This document shows positions 31,074 to 38,770 of a stretch of 38,770 nucleotides of DNA, piece after piece. The DNA comes from JANXQE01 sp035651635 (GTDB lineage: Bacteria; Verrucomicrobiota; Verrucomicrobiia; Limisphaerales; UBA8199). Where the stretch lies: assembly GCA_035651635.1 (NCBI GenBank), contig DASRFK010000036.1, positions 1 to 38,770 of the forward strand. Reading direction: 5' to 3'. The stretch's first letter is position 1; the number at the start of each line of letters is the position of its first letter. The translations under genes were made by a program, and so were the position numbers. The notes beneath the pieces were generated by a model, which worked only from the letters and a program-made list of their open reading frames with translations, was not told where the DNA came from and did no database searches.

Positions 31074-32495
31074 TCAGGCCGGCCAGCCTTTTCGGTAGGG
31101 GCGCTTCACCCATTCGTTGAGTTCGGGGAGGTTGGTCACTTTCATATTCGGACCATCCCATTCCACTTTTTTGCCGACGCCGGCATGTTGAGCCAGGTTG
31201 CCCAGGATTGAGAATTCCGTCAGCTGAGCCCCGTATTCGAAAGGCGCGGCGGTCTCGGTTTTGCCGGCGCGGCAGGCATCGAGGAAATCGGCCATGATGT
31301 TTTTTGGCCGCGGCAAAGTGCGCGGCGGCTGTTTCATGGTCTGCATTTTTTCCAGCGGCAGCACGTGCATGTGGCCGCCATAAGTGGCGGTGTACAGGAT
31401 GCCCTTTTCGCCGATATAAATGGTTCCGCTGGAATCGAACTCCTCATCCGGATACTGCTTTTGGAGCTCCAATAAGCGCGGAGGAAGATTGCGCGCATTG
31501 CCTTTCACGGTCTTGAGGCTCCCCATGGCGGCATCGGCAGGGGCGCCTTTCTTGAGGCCTTCATACCAGTAAACTTTCACCGGGGGCATATCCCCTCGCG
31601 CCGGACAATCCCAGCGCAGGCGGCTGCCGGTCGGATAACGCTCGTCGCTGCCGTCGCGAATTTCTTCGGCTTCGATCGAGGTCGGGTGTTCCAACTTGAG
31701 CGCCCAATACACACCGTCGAGCACGTGACAGCTCATGTTTCCCAATGAGCCGTTGCCGAAATCGTACCAGCCGTGCCATTCATGCGGGTGCAGATCGGTG
31801 TGATATTCCCGATAGGGAGCGGGGCCGATCCATTCGTCCCAGTGCATCCCGGCCGGAGGTGGCTCCGAGGGTGGACGCGGCCCGACGCCGCCATTGGCGC
31901 GATCGGTCCAGCTATGAGTTTCGGTGATATTGCCGACCACGCCCGCCCAGATGAATTCGCACAGGCGACGGTAACCATCTTCGCAGTGGCCCTGGTTGCC
32001 CATTTGCGCAGGGGCTTTGGAGCTGCGCGCCATTTCGCGAAGTTTACGCGCTTCGGCGATATCGTGAGTCAGAGGTTTCTCGCAATACACGCCTTTGTTC
32101 AATTGTATCCCTAGCATGGCGGCCGGTGCATGATGATGATTGGGCGTGGCGATAAAGACCGCGTCGATTTCCTTGCCGATCTTATCGTACATGACGCGGT
32201 AATCGGTAAAGACCTGCAGCTTTTCGGGGTCCTGCTGCTTGCTTTGCAGCCAACGTTTAACCCGGGCGTGAGCTTTCTCATCCGGATCGACAATCGCGAC
32301 CAGGTTGTCCTTGCTGGTGTTGACAATCCAATCGATGTGCGCGCTCAACCCGCGCCCGCCACAACCAATCTGGACGCATCTAAGCCGGTCACTGGCGCCG
32401 GAGGCGGCGAATAGGTTCGGACCAGGCAAGCTGGCGCAGGACAAGGTGCCGGCAGCCAGAGCGGCGCGTTTGAGGAATAAGCGGCGGTTTAACAT
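31074..32495 (-). CDS. Tat-exported Gfo/Idh/MocA oxidoreductase
   Basis: A 473-residue protein from the ATG at 32495 (the frame extends to 32561). It begins MLNRRLFLKRAALAAGTLSC, a twin-arginine signal, so it is exported folded with its NAD(P) cofactor. The Rossmann motif is CVQIGCGGRGLSAHIDWI, followed by AVFIATPNHHHAPAAML and YCEKPLTHDIAEA (EKP catalytic lysine). The C-terminal domain has HEWHGWYDFGNGSLGNMSCH and VLDGVYWALKLEHP. This subgroup is greatly expanded in Verrucomicrobia and Planctomycetes and probably acts on sugars or glycosides in the periplasm. A possible alternative is a glycosidase of the GH109 type; the specificity cannot be told here. Confidence 0.9.
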   Translation of the reverse strand: MLNRRLFLKRAALAAGTLSCASLPGPNLFAASGASDRLRCVQIGCGGRGLSAHIDWIVNTSKDNLVAIVDPDEKAHARVKRWLQSKQQDPEKLQVFTDYRVMYDKIGKEIDAVFIATPNHHHAPAAMLGIQLNKGVYCEKPLTHDIAEARKLREMARSSKAPAQMGNQGHCEDGYRRLCEFIWAGVVGNITETHSWTDRANGGVGPRPPSEPPPAGMHWDEWIGPAPYREYHTDLHPHEWHGWYDFGNGSLGNMSCHVLDGVYWALKLEHPTSIEAEEIRDGSDERYPTGSRLRWDCPARGDMPPVKVYWYEGLKKGAPADAAMGSLKTVKGNARNLPPRLLELQKQYPDEEFDSSGTIYIGEKGILYTATYGGHMHVLPLEKMQTMKQPPRTLPRPKNIMADFLDACRAGKTETAAPFEYGAQLTEFSILGNLAQHAGVGKKVEWDGPNMKVTNLPELNEWVKRPYRKGWPA

Positions 32496-32650
32496 AAATG
32501 AATCGGCAGCGGCCAAGTTGGTTGTAAAGCCCGGATCACCGGAGCGCAACAGCAAAACCATTCTGGTGCGCCCCTGTTAGCCAAGTGTTGTACTGACGAG
32601 TTTCAAACGGGAAGCATTCAAAGAAATTGCGGTGGCAGGGACGGCGGACT

Positions 32651-33148
32651 GCCGCATAAATGCGGCGTTCCGGAGGGCGGCGCGCGGACTTCGGAGTCCG
32701 CAGAGATACGCGAATTGGATGGAGGGCAGAAGGGAGTTTTCAGCGTCCGCAGAGGTGGCTCGTTGCTGCGGGCAAGAAATGCCCGCGCGCCGGCGCCGCA
32801 TAAATGCGGAGTTCCGGAGGGCGGCGCGCGGACTTCGGAGTCCGCAGGGATGCGCGAATTGGATAGAGCGCAGAAGGGAGTTTTCAGCGTCAGCAGAGGT
32901 GGTTCGTTGCTGCGGGCAAGAATTGCCCGCGCGCCGGCGCCGCATAAATGCGGCGTTCCGGAGGGCGGCGCGCGGACTTGGGAGTCCGCAGGGATACGCG
33001 AATTGGATGGAGCGCAGCAGGGAGTTTTCAGCGTCCGCAGAGGTGGTTCGTTGCTGCGGGCAAGAAATGCCCGCGCGCCAGCGCCGCATAAATGCGGCGT
33101 TCCGGAGGGCGGCGCGCGGACTTCGGAGTCCGCAGAGATACGCGAATT
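32651..33148. repeat. 144-bp tandem repeat, 3.5 copies, three hairpins per unit
   Basis: Units start at 32651, 32795, 32939 and 33083, exactly 144 bp apart, and the fourth is cut after 66 bp at 33148. Each unit contains CCGCAT-AA-ATGCGG, GCGGACT-TCGG-AGTCCGC and GCGGGCA-AGAAA-TGCCCGC stems. In unit 2 the third stem reads GCGGGCAA-GAA-TTGCCCGC, one pair longer. Because 144 is divisible by three and the unit is GC-rich, several frames stay open on both strands; none resembles a real protein. The segment lies upstream of the Tat oxidoreductase gene and downstream of the DUF423 gene. Confidence 0.92.
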
Positions 33149-33215
33149 AGAAAGCCGCGGTGTTAATGATAATCCGCCGTGAAGGGAAAACGGAGCCGTA
33201 CGGCGAAGGTATCCT

Positions 33216-33575
33216 TTAACGGGGGAAGGGCTGGACGGCCAGCCAGAGCCAGCCAGCGAGGAAACTGAGTCCACCGATCGGCGTAATGGCGCCCAGGACG
33301 CGCACATTGGTGACGGCCAGAAGATAGAGAGATCCTGAGAAAATAAAGATCCCGATTAGAAAGCTAAACCACGGTCCTGCCTGAACCGTCGGTCGTTGTG
33401 CCAACACGAAAAGCATGACCGCGTGAATGAAATGGTAAAAAACGGCCTTCTCCCAAATAGCCGCGGTGCCATTCCGGATGAGCAGATCTTTCAAGCCGTG
33501 TGCGCCAAAGGCGCCCAGGGCTACCGCCAGAAATCCCAACAGGGCAGCCGTGCGCAACGCCGTTGAATTGTTCAT
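33216..33575 (-). CDS. DUF423 membrane protein (YgdD family)
   Basis: A 119-residue inner-membrane protein with about four helices. The start LRTAALLGFLAVALGAFGAH followed by GLKDLL, the WEKAVFYHFIHAVMLFVLA segment, the GIFIFSGSLYLLAVTNVRVL segment and the end GAITPIGGLSFLAGWLWLAV match the DUF423 family along its whole length. The biochemical role is unknown. It is transcribed in the same direction as the pseudoprotease and HtrA genes and starts 20 bp after the pseudoprotease stop, so it is likely the last gene of that operon. Confidence 0.9.
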   Translation of the reverse strand: MNNSTALRTAALLGFLAVALGAFGAHGLKDLLIRNGTAAIWEKAVFYHFIHAVMLFVLAQRPTVQAGPWFSFLIGIFIFSGSLYLLAVTNVRVLGAITPIGGLSFLAGWLWLAVQPFPR

Positions 33576-33595
33576 ATTCTGTGCGCGCGTCTCGG

Positions 33596-34441
33596 CTATG
33601 GTTGATCCTTCTTCTGGTCGGCTGGGGCGGGGACTTGCTTGGCCGCCTTGATGATGTCATCGGCGGGCAAAATAATTCCGGTGATATTGCCCGCCTGCAT
33701 GCCCATCATCCCACCGCCGCCACTTCTTCCTTTTAGAGCGCGCATAACGAACAGTCCCACGACCTTTCCATCCAAAGTAAAGGCCGGCGCGCCCAGGGCG
33801 GTCGTGGTAAAAGATGTCTCCGGGACGTAAAACAGGCGAGGGCGTTCGACGATGGCCGAGATCCGTTCCACCGAGGCGGCGTAGGCGCGGCCCGCAGCGT
33901 TGCCCAGGCGGTTCAGGGCAATGACCTGGTCCAACATTCCCACCTTGGCGGACTGAGTCAGGTCAAGCGGGGTAAGTTCAGCTGTGATTTTGGCTTTGGG
34001 CCGCACGAACGCGAGGTCCAGATCCTTATCGCGCAAGACTACCTCCGCCGGAATCTCCGTTCCGTCTTCGAGCAGAATTTTTACGTCGCTCAGTTCGGTT
34101 TCAATCTTGAACTTCGAATCGTCATCCGAGCCGGACATCATGTTCTGCACCATTTGTCCGGGATCGGTCGCGGCGAGCGATAAGACGGTCAGGCCGGCCG
34201 TGTCGATGAGCGTTCCCGTTACGTCCTGGCGCGTTTCGTTGGCCTGGCCCCCCATGCCGCCCATCGAGAACTTGCTCTTCACCACGATCTGCACCGTGAC
34301 AACCGAATGCTGGTTCTTCTTAAATACGTCCCGGCCTTTTTCGGATATCTCGTCGGCGCGGGACAAAGGGATCACCAGCGCGAACATCAGGATGAAACTC
34401 AGGCCCAGTGGGCAAGTCGAGGAATTGTGCTTTTTGGTCAT
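33596..34441 (-). CDS. Trypsin-fold protein lacking the catalytic residues (pseudoprotease)
   Basis: A 281-residue exported protein with a signal peptide (LGLSFILMFALVIPLSRA). Order of segments follows HtrA proteases: VTGTLIDTAGLTVLSL stands where SGAIISKDGYIVTNHHV is in the neighbour, DLDLAFVRPK matches the DISVIKLRP strand, and ALGAPAFTLDGKVVGLFV replaces GNSGGPLVNLQGQIIGI. The catalytic His and Ser are therefore absent while the Asp region is retained. No PDZ domain follows. It lies 20 bp downstream of an active-looking HtrA paralogue, which suggests that the two work together, for example with this one as a regulatory or substrate-binding partner. That is an inference. Confidence 0.75.
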   Translation of the reverse strand: MTKKHNSSTCPLGLSFILMFALVIPLSRADEISEKGRDVFKKNQHSVVTVQIVVKSKFSMGGMGGQANETRQDVTGTLIDTAGLTVLSLAATDPGQMVQNMMSGSDDDSKFKIETELSDVKILLEDGTEIPAEVVLRDKDLDLAFVRPKAKITAELTPLDLTQSAKVGMLDQVIALNRLGNAAGRAYAASVERISAIVERPRLFYVPETSFTTTALGAPAFTLDGKVVGLFVMRALKGRSGGGGMMGMQAGNITGIILPADDIIKAAKQVPAPADQKKDQP

Positions 34442-34461
34442 AAGGGTTAGCTACTTTGTGG

Positions 34462-36570
34462 CTATTTTTTCCAGGCCGGTTCAAGTTCAAGATAGGCACT
34501 GTGAATACCGCGTAAAACTTTGATGACCACGGTGGGCCTTTTGGTCTCGGCAATTTCCGCCATGATCTTCTTGAGGGAATCCACGTCTTTAACCGGTTGA
34601 CCATTCACCTCGACAATGAGGTCATCGACGTAAAGGGATCCCAGTTCGGCCCAACTGCCGGATTTAACGTCCTCGACCACCGCGCCGCGTTGTTCATCCG
34701 GCCATTGCTCTTCGGCCCGATCAAAGAACGCCACATCGCGGGCGGTGAACTCAAAATCCTCGTTTCGATATTTCTTCATCTCGCGTTTGAGCTTGGGAGA
34801 ACGCACCAGTTCGACGGGAATCTTGAGTTGCTCCGTTCCGCGCTGAATCGTCAGCTGGACCTTGGTACCGATGTCATATTGCCGGATCAACGCCGCCAGT
34901 TCCTCCTCGTCCTCCGGTCCCGTAGCGTTCAGCTTTTCCGTATCGACCCCAGTGATGAAGTCGCCCGGTTTCAGCCCGGCTTCTTTCGCGGTGCTGTGAG
35001 CGTAGACCTCGGTGACGTAAAAACCTTTCAAATCCGGCCGGCCAAGTTGTTGGGCGATGTCCCGGCTAATGACGTGGGTTTCCACAGGTAGCCAGGCTTT
35101 GGTCACCTCGAGGCCCGGATCGCGCAGCTCTTGAATGCCAACTTTGATGACCGTCAGATATCGTTGTGAATCGCGCTCGAACGTAGCAATGACCGGAGTA
35201 GGTTCGGTCCGGCCATCGGTGAGTTTGCGGGTCAATGCGACCAGGTCTTCGACATGTTCGATCGGGGAGCCATTGATGCCGGTGATGACATCGTGGGGTT
35301 CCAAGGCCGGTTTGCTTTCGCCGGCGGGGCCGCCCGGGCGAACGGAAGTGACGAGCACGCCCAACTCGTTGGTGCGCTTCATTTCGCGAGCAGCCAGGAA
35401 GGAAAGGTTGCGCGCGGTGACACCCCACTGTTTGAGTTCGGTTTCCGGCGGATTGACCTCCCCGCGTTCGACGGGCTGCAGACGAAACGACATCTCTTTA
35501 CCGCCGCGCAACGCCGTGAGGGTCACTTCTTTTCCAATGGGCAGGCTGGTGACCAACCGCATGAAATCCGGCATTTCCTCATCGTAACGGACATTGGTCG
35601 GCTGGTCGCCGATGCGCATGAGCAGATCGCCGCCTTGCAAGCCGGCGCGAGCTGCGGGCGAATCCTTCACCACCCCGCTGACCAGCACGCCTTTCTCATC
35701 CGTGCCGTGTTTAAAGAGCGGCTGAACGTCCAGGCCCAGCCAACTGCGCTTCACTTTTCCGTGGGCGATCAGTTCGCCCGAGACGTAACGGGCCAGGTTT
35801 CCGGGAATCGCTCCGCTCAAGCCAAAGCGGATTTCGTTGATCCCGATGATTTGGCCTTGCAGGTTGACCAGCGGGCCGCCGGAGTTACCGCCGTAAATGG
35901 CGGCGTCGTGCCCGATCCAGCGCACCAGGGCACCCACATCCTCGCCATCCAGCCGCATCCGCCCCATGGTTCCAAACATCCGGGGCATGATCATTTCGCC
36001 GTTGCTAATAATGCCCAGCGTGACCGATTGCGACAGGGCCATCGGACTGCCCATGGCCAACACGGAATCGCCCACGACCATTTTCGAGGAGTCACCAAAA
36101 ACAGCCGGCACAAATTCACGCGGCTGCTCCGGCCGCAGTTTAATGACCGAGATATCCGTCAGGGGATCCGTGCCGATGAGCTCGGCCTCGATTTCTTCGC
36201 GGTTCCATAAAGTGCAAATCAGGCGCGCTGCATGACCCGCCACATGGTGATTGGTGACGATGTAACCGTCTTTAGAGATAATCGCCCCACTGCCAACGGC
36301 CTGGGTTTTGAGCTCGCGACCCTCGTGGTACTCAGTAAAGACCACACGGATTCGAACCAGAGCCGGGCGCATCCGATCGATGGCGGTCTCGACAACGGCC
36401 CGGACGTTGGCCGGGGTTTCTGCGGGCGCCTCGGCCGCGCGGGCCGATCCCGCCAGCAGAGTCAGGCCTATACCAGCGATTAATTGGACGGATTTGAGCG
36501 CCGAGAAACTCGGCGCCTGGGGTGGCGGTTGCGCATGGGATTCCCGAGACTGCGCCCTTCGAATGACCAT
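34462..36570 (-). CDS. HtrA/DegP-like serine protease with several PDZ domains
   Basis: A 702-residue exported protease. A signal sequence (SVQLIAGIGLTLLAGSARA) lies near residues 27-45, after a longer than usual N-terminus, so a later start (for example past residue 10) is possible. The trypsin domain shows H109 in TNHHV, D139 in LTDISVIKL and S230 in GGNSGGPL, a complete triad. It is followed by at least three PDZ-like regions: GVVKDSPAARAGLQGGDLLM, TSVRPGGPAG.SKPALEPHDV, TEVYAHSTAKEAGLKPGDFI, and a last one near SGSWAELGSLYVDDLIVEVN. Usual DegP has two PDZ domains and about 450-480 residues. It acts in the periplasm on misfolded or specific proteins. It heads an apparent operon with the pseudoprotease and DUF423 genes. 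Confidence 0.9.
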   Translation of the reverse strand: MVIRRAQSRESHAQPPPQAPSFSALKSVQLIAGIGLTLLAGSARAAEAPAETPANVRAVVETAIDRMRPALVRIRVVFTEYHEGRELKTQAVGSGAIISKDGYIVTNHHVAGHAARLICTLWNREEIEAELIGTDPLTDISVIKLRPEQPREFVPAVFGDSSKMVVGDSVLAMGSPMALSQSVTLGIISNGEMIMPRMFGTMGRMRLDGEDVGALVRWIGHDAAIYGGNSGGPLVNLQGQIIGINEIRFGLSGAIPGNLARYVSGELIAHGKVKRSWLGLDVQPLFKHGTDEKGVLVSGVVKDSPAARAGLQGGDLLMRIGDQPTNVRYDEEMPDFMRLVTSLPIGKEVTLTALRGGKEMSFRLQPVERGEVNPPETELKQWGVTARNLSFLAAREMKRTNELGVLVTSVRPGGPAGESKPALEPHDVITGINGSPIEHVEDLVALTRKLTDGRTEPTPVIATFERDSQRYLTVIKVGIQELRDPGLEVTKAWLPVETHVISRDIAQQLGRPDLKGFYVTEVYAHSTAKEAGLKPGDFITGVDTEKLNATGPEDEEELAALIRQYDIGTKVQLTIQRGTEQLKIPVELVRSPKLKREMKKYRNEDFEFTARDVAFFDRAEEQWPDEQRGAVVEDVKSGSWAELGSLYVDDLIVEVNGQPVKDVDSLKKIMAEIAETKRPTVVIKVLRGIHSAYLELEPAWKK

Positions 36571-36687
36571 GCCTTTATGTAAATCAGATCAGCGCATTAG
36601 CAAGCTCCCTTCAAGTGGCGAGTGACTTGACCGCTAAAAGCGACTTGCCACTGGGGGACCGGCCGCCGTATAGCAGTATCGACAGCT

Positions 36688-36933
36688 ATGAAGCGCAGCA
36701 AGTGGCCGGACTTTCTTTTGACCGTTGCCGTGCGGTTTGTTTGCGGTTTTGTGTTGGGCTGTTTGGCATGCTTCGTCCTGTTCTGGAGAGGCATCCTCAG
36801 GTCCTTTTCACATAACAATTCCATGGCGCCGCTGGTGATTATGATTGTTTGCGGAGTTGTGGGCAGCCTGATCGCCGTGTTCACGATCCCGCATTGGCAG
36901 ACGCCCTGGTACAAAGGGATACGGAATCGGTAG
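36688..36933 (+). CDS. Small two-helix membrane protein
   Basis: An 81-residue protein with hydrophobic segments FVCGFVLGCLACFVLFW and LVIMIVCGVVGSLIAVFTI, separated by RGILRSFSHNNSMA. Both ends are polar or basic, so it is a membrane hairpin. No family recognised. It diverges from the HtrA operon, 117 bp away, and converges with the epimerase, whose stop is 1 bp from its own. Confidence 0.65.
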   Translation: MKRSKWPDFLLTVAVRFVCGFVLGCLACFVLFWRGILRSFSHNNSMAPLVIMIVCGVVGSLIAVFTIPHWQTPWYKGIRNR

Positions 36934-36934
36934 A

Positions 36935-37975
36935 CTAACTCCGCGCGCTTGTTCTCAGGCCAAATTTCTCCGTGGCGCTGACGAATGAAAGCAACCCGCG
37001 TTCGGTGGAAACGCCCGCGTACGGATCATTGGTGATCAGAACGTTTCCGTCCACATCGAGGTAATCGCACAATTCAGCCAGTTGAGCGGCGGCGCTGATG
37101 AGTATGCTCGTTTCGATCATGCAGCCAATCATCGTTTGAAGGCCGGCTTTGCGCGCCGCCATCAAGGCCGCCAGGCCGCCGCTGATTCCGCCCGTTTTCA
37201 CCAGTTTGACGTTCACGCCATGAAAACATTCCGCGGCTGTATCAATGTCCTCCGCCTGGTGATAGGATTCGTCGCCAAAGATTGGCAGCGGGGACCGTTC
37301 CTTGAGCCAGATCCAATCCTTGGTGGGGGTGCTGGCCGGCAGGGGTTGCTCTACGTATTGGACGTGTTTGTCCTGAGCGAGCCACTCGACCATCTCCAGC
37401 GCCTGTTCCTTGGTTTTCCAACCTTCGTTGGCATCCACCCGTACGGCTTTGGCCGGGGCAACCTCGCGCAGCGCCTGGAGGTTCGATTTGTCCTCCGGGC
37501 CGCCGACCTTCATTTTCAAAATCGGGTATGCCTCGGCCAATGCTACCTTTTTCCGGATCACTTCCGCGGTGTCGATGCCGATGGTGAAGGAGGTTAAATG
37601 ATGATTTTCGCGGAAACCGAGGCCCAGCAGGTCGTAAACGGGCTTTTTGGCTTTTTTGCCGGCGCCATCCAGCAAGGCCAGGTTGAGCGCGCACTTGGCC
37701 GACATGTCCTGGCGCGAGAGTGTATCGAGGTACTGCATGCTCCCTTCGACATCACTGAAGGAAAGCCCGCGCGGATCGACCTTTTTGAGAAAGGCCTCGA
37801 CTGTTTTGGTTGATTCTTTGTACCGCGCTGTGGGAGCCGCTTCACCCAAACCGACGGTGCCGTCCGCGCCCGTTAGTTCAACCACCACGACTTTGGATTG
37901 GGTGGTGCCGCTGGTGCGAGCCAGCGTCCAAACATGCGTCAGATTAAGCTCAACCTGCTTAAAATTAAGTTTCAC
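36935..37975 (-). CDS. Dipeptide epimerase (enolase superfamily, L-Ala-D/L-Glu type)
   Basis: A 346-residue enzyme of the muconate-lactonising subgroup. The catalytic lysines are K154 and K156 in PILKMKVGG and the pair in VKLVKTGGI (257-263). The metal ligands are D181 (VDANEGW), E209 (YVEQPLP) and D235 (FGDESYH). The specificity motif near the C-terminus is LDVDGNVLITNDPY, where the DxD motif binds the dipeptide ammonium, as in Ala-Glu epimerases. It probably recycles murein peptides by epimerising L-Ala-D-Glu. Other dipeptide specificities exist in this family and cannot be excluded. It follows the VCBS protein gene by 50 bp on the same strand. Confidence 0.9.
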   Translation of the reverse strand: MKLNFKQVELNLTHVWTLARTSGTTQSKVVVVELTGADGTVGLGEAAPTARYKESTKTVEAFLKKVDPRGLSFSDVEGSMQYLDTLSRQDMSAKCALNLALLDGAGKKAKKPVYDLLGLGFRENHHLTSFTIGIDTAEVIRKKVALAEAYPILKMKVGGPEDKSNLQALREVAPAKAVRVDANEGWKTKEQALEMVEWLAQDKHVQYVEQPLPASTPTKDWIWLKERSPLPIFGDESYHQAEDIDTAAECFHGVNVKLVKTGGISGGLAALMAARKAGLQTMIGCMIETSILISAAAQLAELCDYLDVDGNVLITNDPYAGVSTERGLLSFVSATEKFGLRTSARS

Positions 37976-38025
37976 GTCAGAACAAAAGCTGAAAATGGCC
38001 GCCGATGCAATCGCGGGCTGTCAAG

Positions 38026-38770
38026 TCAGCGCGCGGCGCTGGTCTGACCCTGCCGCCGCGGCTGCGACTCTTCCCATTCGGTTTTGCTCACGGATTTGAC
38101 CTGATGCTCAAAAACAAAAACCCCCTTTTTGTTTCCAACAACAATGTCGGGATATTTTCTGTTGCTCACAAATCCGGCGGTCACCTCGGTGCCCACACCC
38201 GAGTCCGTGTCGATCAAATGAGGCACAAACTCGGCCTGACCCTTGGCGGGGCGAACCAGTTTGAACCAATAGAGTACGGCCTGGCCATTAGAGTCGGGGT
38301 CGCCGCCGTTCTTGCCATGAGCCCAGAACCGCTTTCCCGTGACAATGTCTTTTAAGCCGTCTCCGTCAACATCGATGAGAGCCAGTGAATGGAGTTGGGA
38401 GAAGGCGACGCCATACGCATCGGGCGTGGCGTTTTTATTAAGAATGACGTGCTCGCGAAAAGTGATTTGGCCATTGTCTTTGACCTGTTCGTACCAGGAC
38501 AGGCCGTAACCGTGCGCATTGATGGCCGTAATCACATCGTTGAGTCCGTCGCCGTTCACGTCGTAAACGAGCATTTGTGCGCCGGCATCCGCAAAATGAA
38601 ATGGGTGCTTGGTCCAAACCGGATCGTTGGCGCGCGATGCCGGTTGCTCCCACCAGCCGTCCTTTTCGATGATATCGATACGTCCGTCGCCGTTGATGTC
38701 GCCGCAGCCGATTCCGTGAGTGAATTTCTGGTATTCCCCCTTGGGACTGACCGGGTGAAATTTCCACGGC
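38026..38770 (-). CDS. FG-GAP/VCBS repeat protein, 5' end beyond window
   Basis: The frame is open from the window edge (at 38769) to the stop at 38026, about 247 codons; the true start is outside. It contains calcium-binding-like repeats GDINGDGRIDIIE, VYDVNGDGLNDVITA and IDVDGDGLKDIVTG, plus GFVSNRKYPDIVVGN, separated by segments like DGWWEQPASRANDPVWTKHP. Such proteins fold as beta-propellers and are exported in Verrucomicrobia and Planctomycetes. The ATG at 38574 is internal, because the repeats continue before it. It is upstream of the epimerase gene, possibly in the same transcript. Confidence 0.85.
   Translation of the reverse strand, partial: PWKFHPVSPKGEYQKFTHGIGCGDINGDGRIDIIEKDGWWEQPASRANDPVWTKHPFHFADAGAQMLVYDVNGDGLNDVITAINAHGYGLSWYEQVKDNGQITFREHVILNKNATPDAYGVAFSQLHSLALIDVDGDGLKDIVTGKRFWAHGKNGGDPDSNGQAVLYWFKLVRPAKGQAEFVPHLIDTDSGVGTEVTAGFVSNRKYPDIVVGNKKGVFVFEHQVKSVSKTEWEESQPRRQGQTSAAR

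Noticed and set aside
32651..33148. Possible CRISPR array
   Set aside because: The whole 144-bp unit is repeated, with no unique spacers between short repeats and no cas genes nearby.
32577..33307. Long overlapping frames on both strands (155-229 codons) across the tandem repeat
   Set aside because: They arise because the 144-bp unit is divisible by three and GC-rich. The translations are repetitive Arg/Ala/Pro strings without protein character.
35254..36210. 318-codon forward frame inside the HtrA gene
   Set aside because: Antisense shadow; the reverse strand encodes the protease triad and PDZ regions.

Overview
The window reads as a chromosomal segment of a Verrucomicrobia-like bacterium, most likely a soil or freshwater Pedosphaera/Limisphaerales type. 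This is an inference from protein families, not from a marker gene. The pointers are a seven-repeat GloVer-type secreted protein ending in FFRLSQ, a PEP-CTERM protein, a Tat-exported Gfo/Idh/MocA oxidoreductase, an FG-GAP/VCBS protein, weak or absent Shine-Dalgarno sequences, several GTG/TTG starts, and many hairpin-rich intergenic repeats.

Layout. 1-6.9 kb: edge of a small membrane protein, a CysJ-like reductase without a flavodoxin domain, a solo ParA, ribosome hibernation factor HPF, then a tightly coupled amidohydrolase-bioF-bioA operon. 6.9-10.8 kb: a composite palindrome, then a polysaccharide set (sugar-1-phosphate transferase, WbpB-like oxidoreductase, UDP-sugar 6-dehydrogenase). 10.8-13.6 kb: remnants of a REP-associated (Y1) and an IS91-type (Y2) transposase around an unknown secreted protein. 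13.6-20.8 kb: methyltransferase, small membrane protein, thioredoxin reductase, single-domain response regulator, MocR-type regulator with a palindromic site facing a tiny membrane protein, and a divergent xylose-isomerase-like / hexose-6-phosphate mutarotase pair.

20.8-29.8 kb is the accessory part. It holds a CII-like regulator, tRNA-Pro(UGG), the PEP-CTERM protein, a run of small orphan genes separated by imperfect inverted repeats (cassette-like, no integrase in view), the GloVer protein, a BLUF photoreceptor and two lipoproteins. Two genes here carry apparent single frameshifts. Three short palindromic elements with similar ends look like MITEs.

30-38.8 kb: MscS channel, Tat-exported oxidoreductase, a 144-bp x 3.5 tandem repeat whose unit has three hairpins, a DUF423/pseudoprotease/HtrA cluster, a small membrane protein, a dipeptide epimerase and the 3' part of a VCBS protein.

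The most interesting non-coding signal is that the 144-bp repeat at 32.65 kb and a two-copy 109-bp repeat at 28.98 kb share hairpin modules in opposite orientation, with stem changes that keep pairing. The most interesting coding signals are a 35-residue in-frame insert inside the conserved core of BioA, an amidohydrolase coupled to biotin genes that could clear adenosyl by-products, and an HtrA protease paired with an active-site-less homologue.
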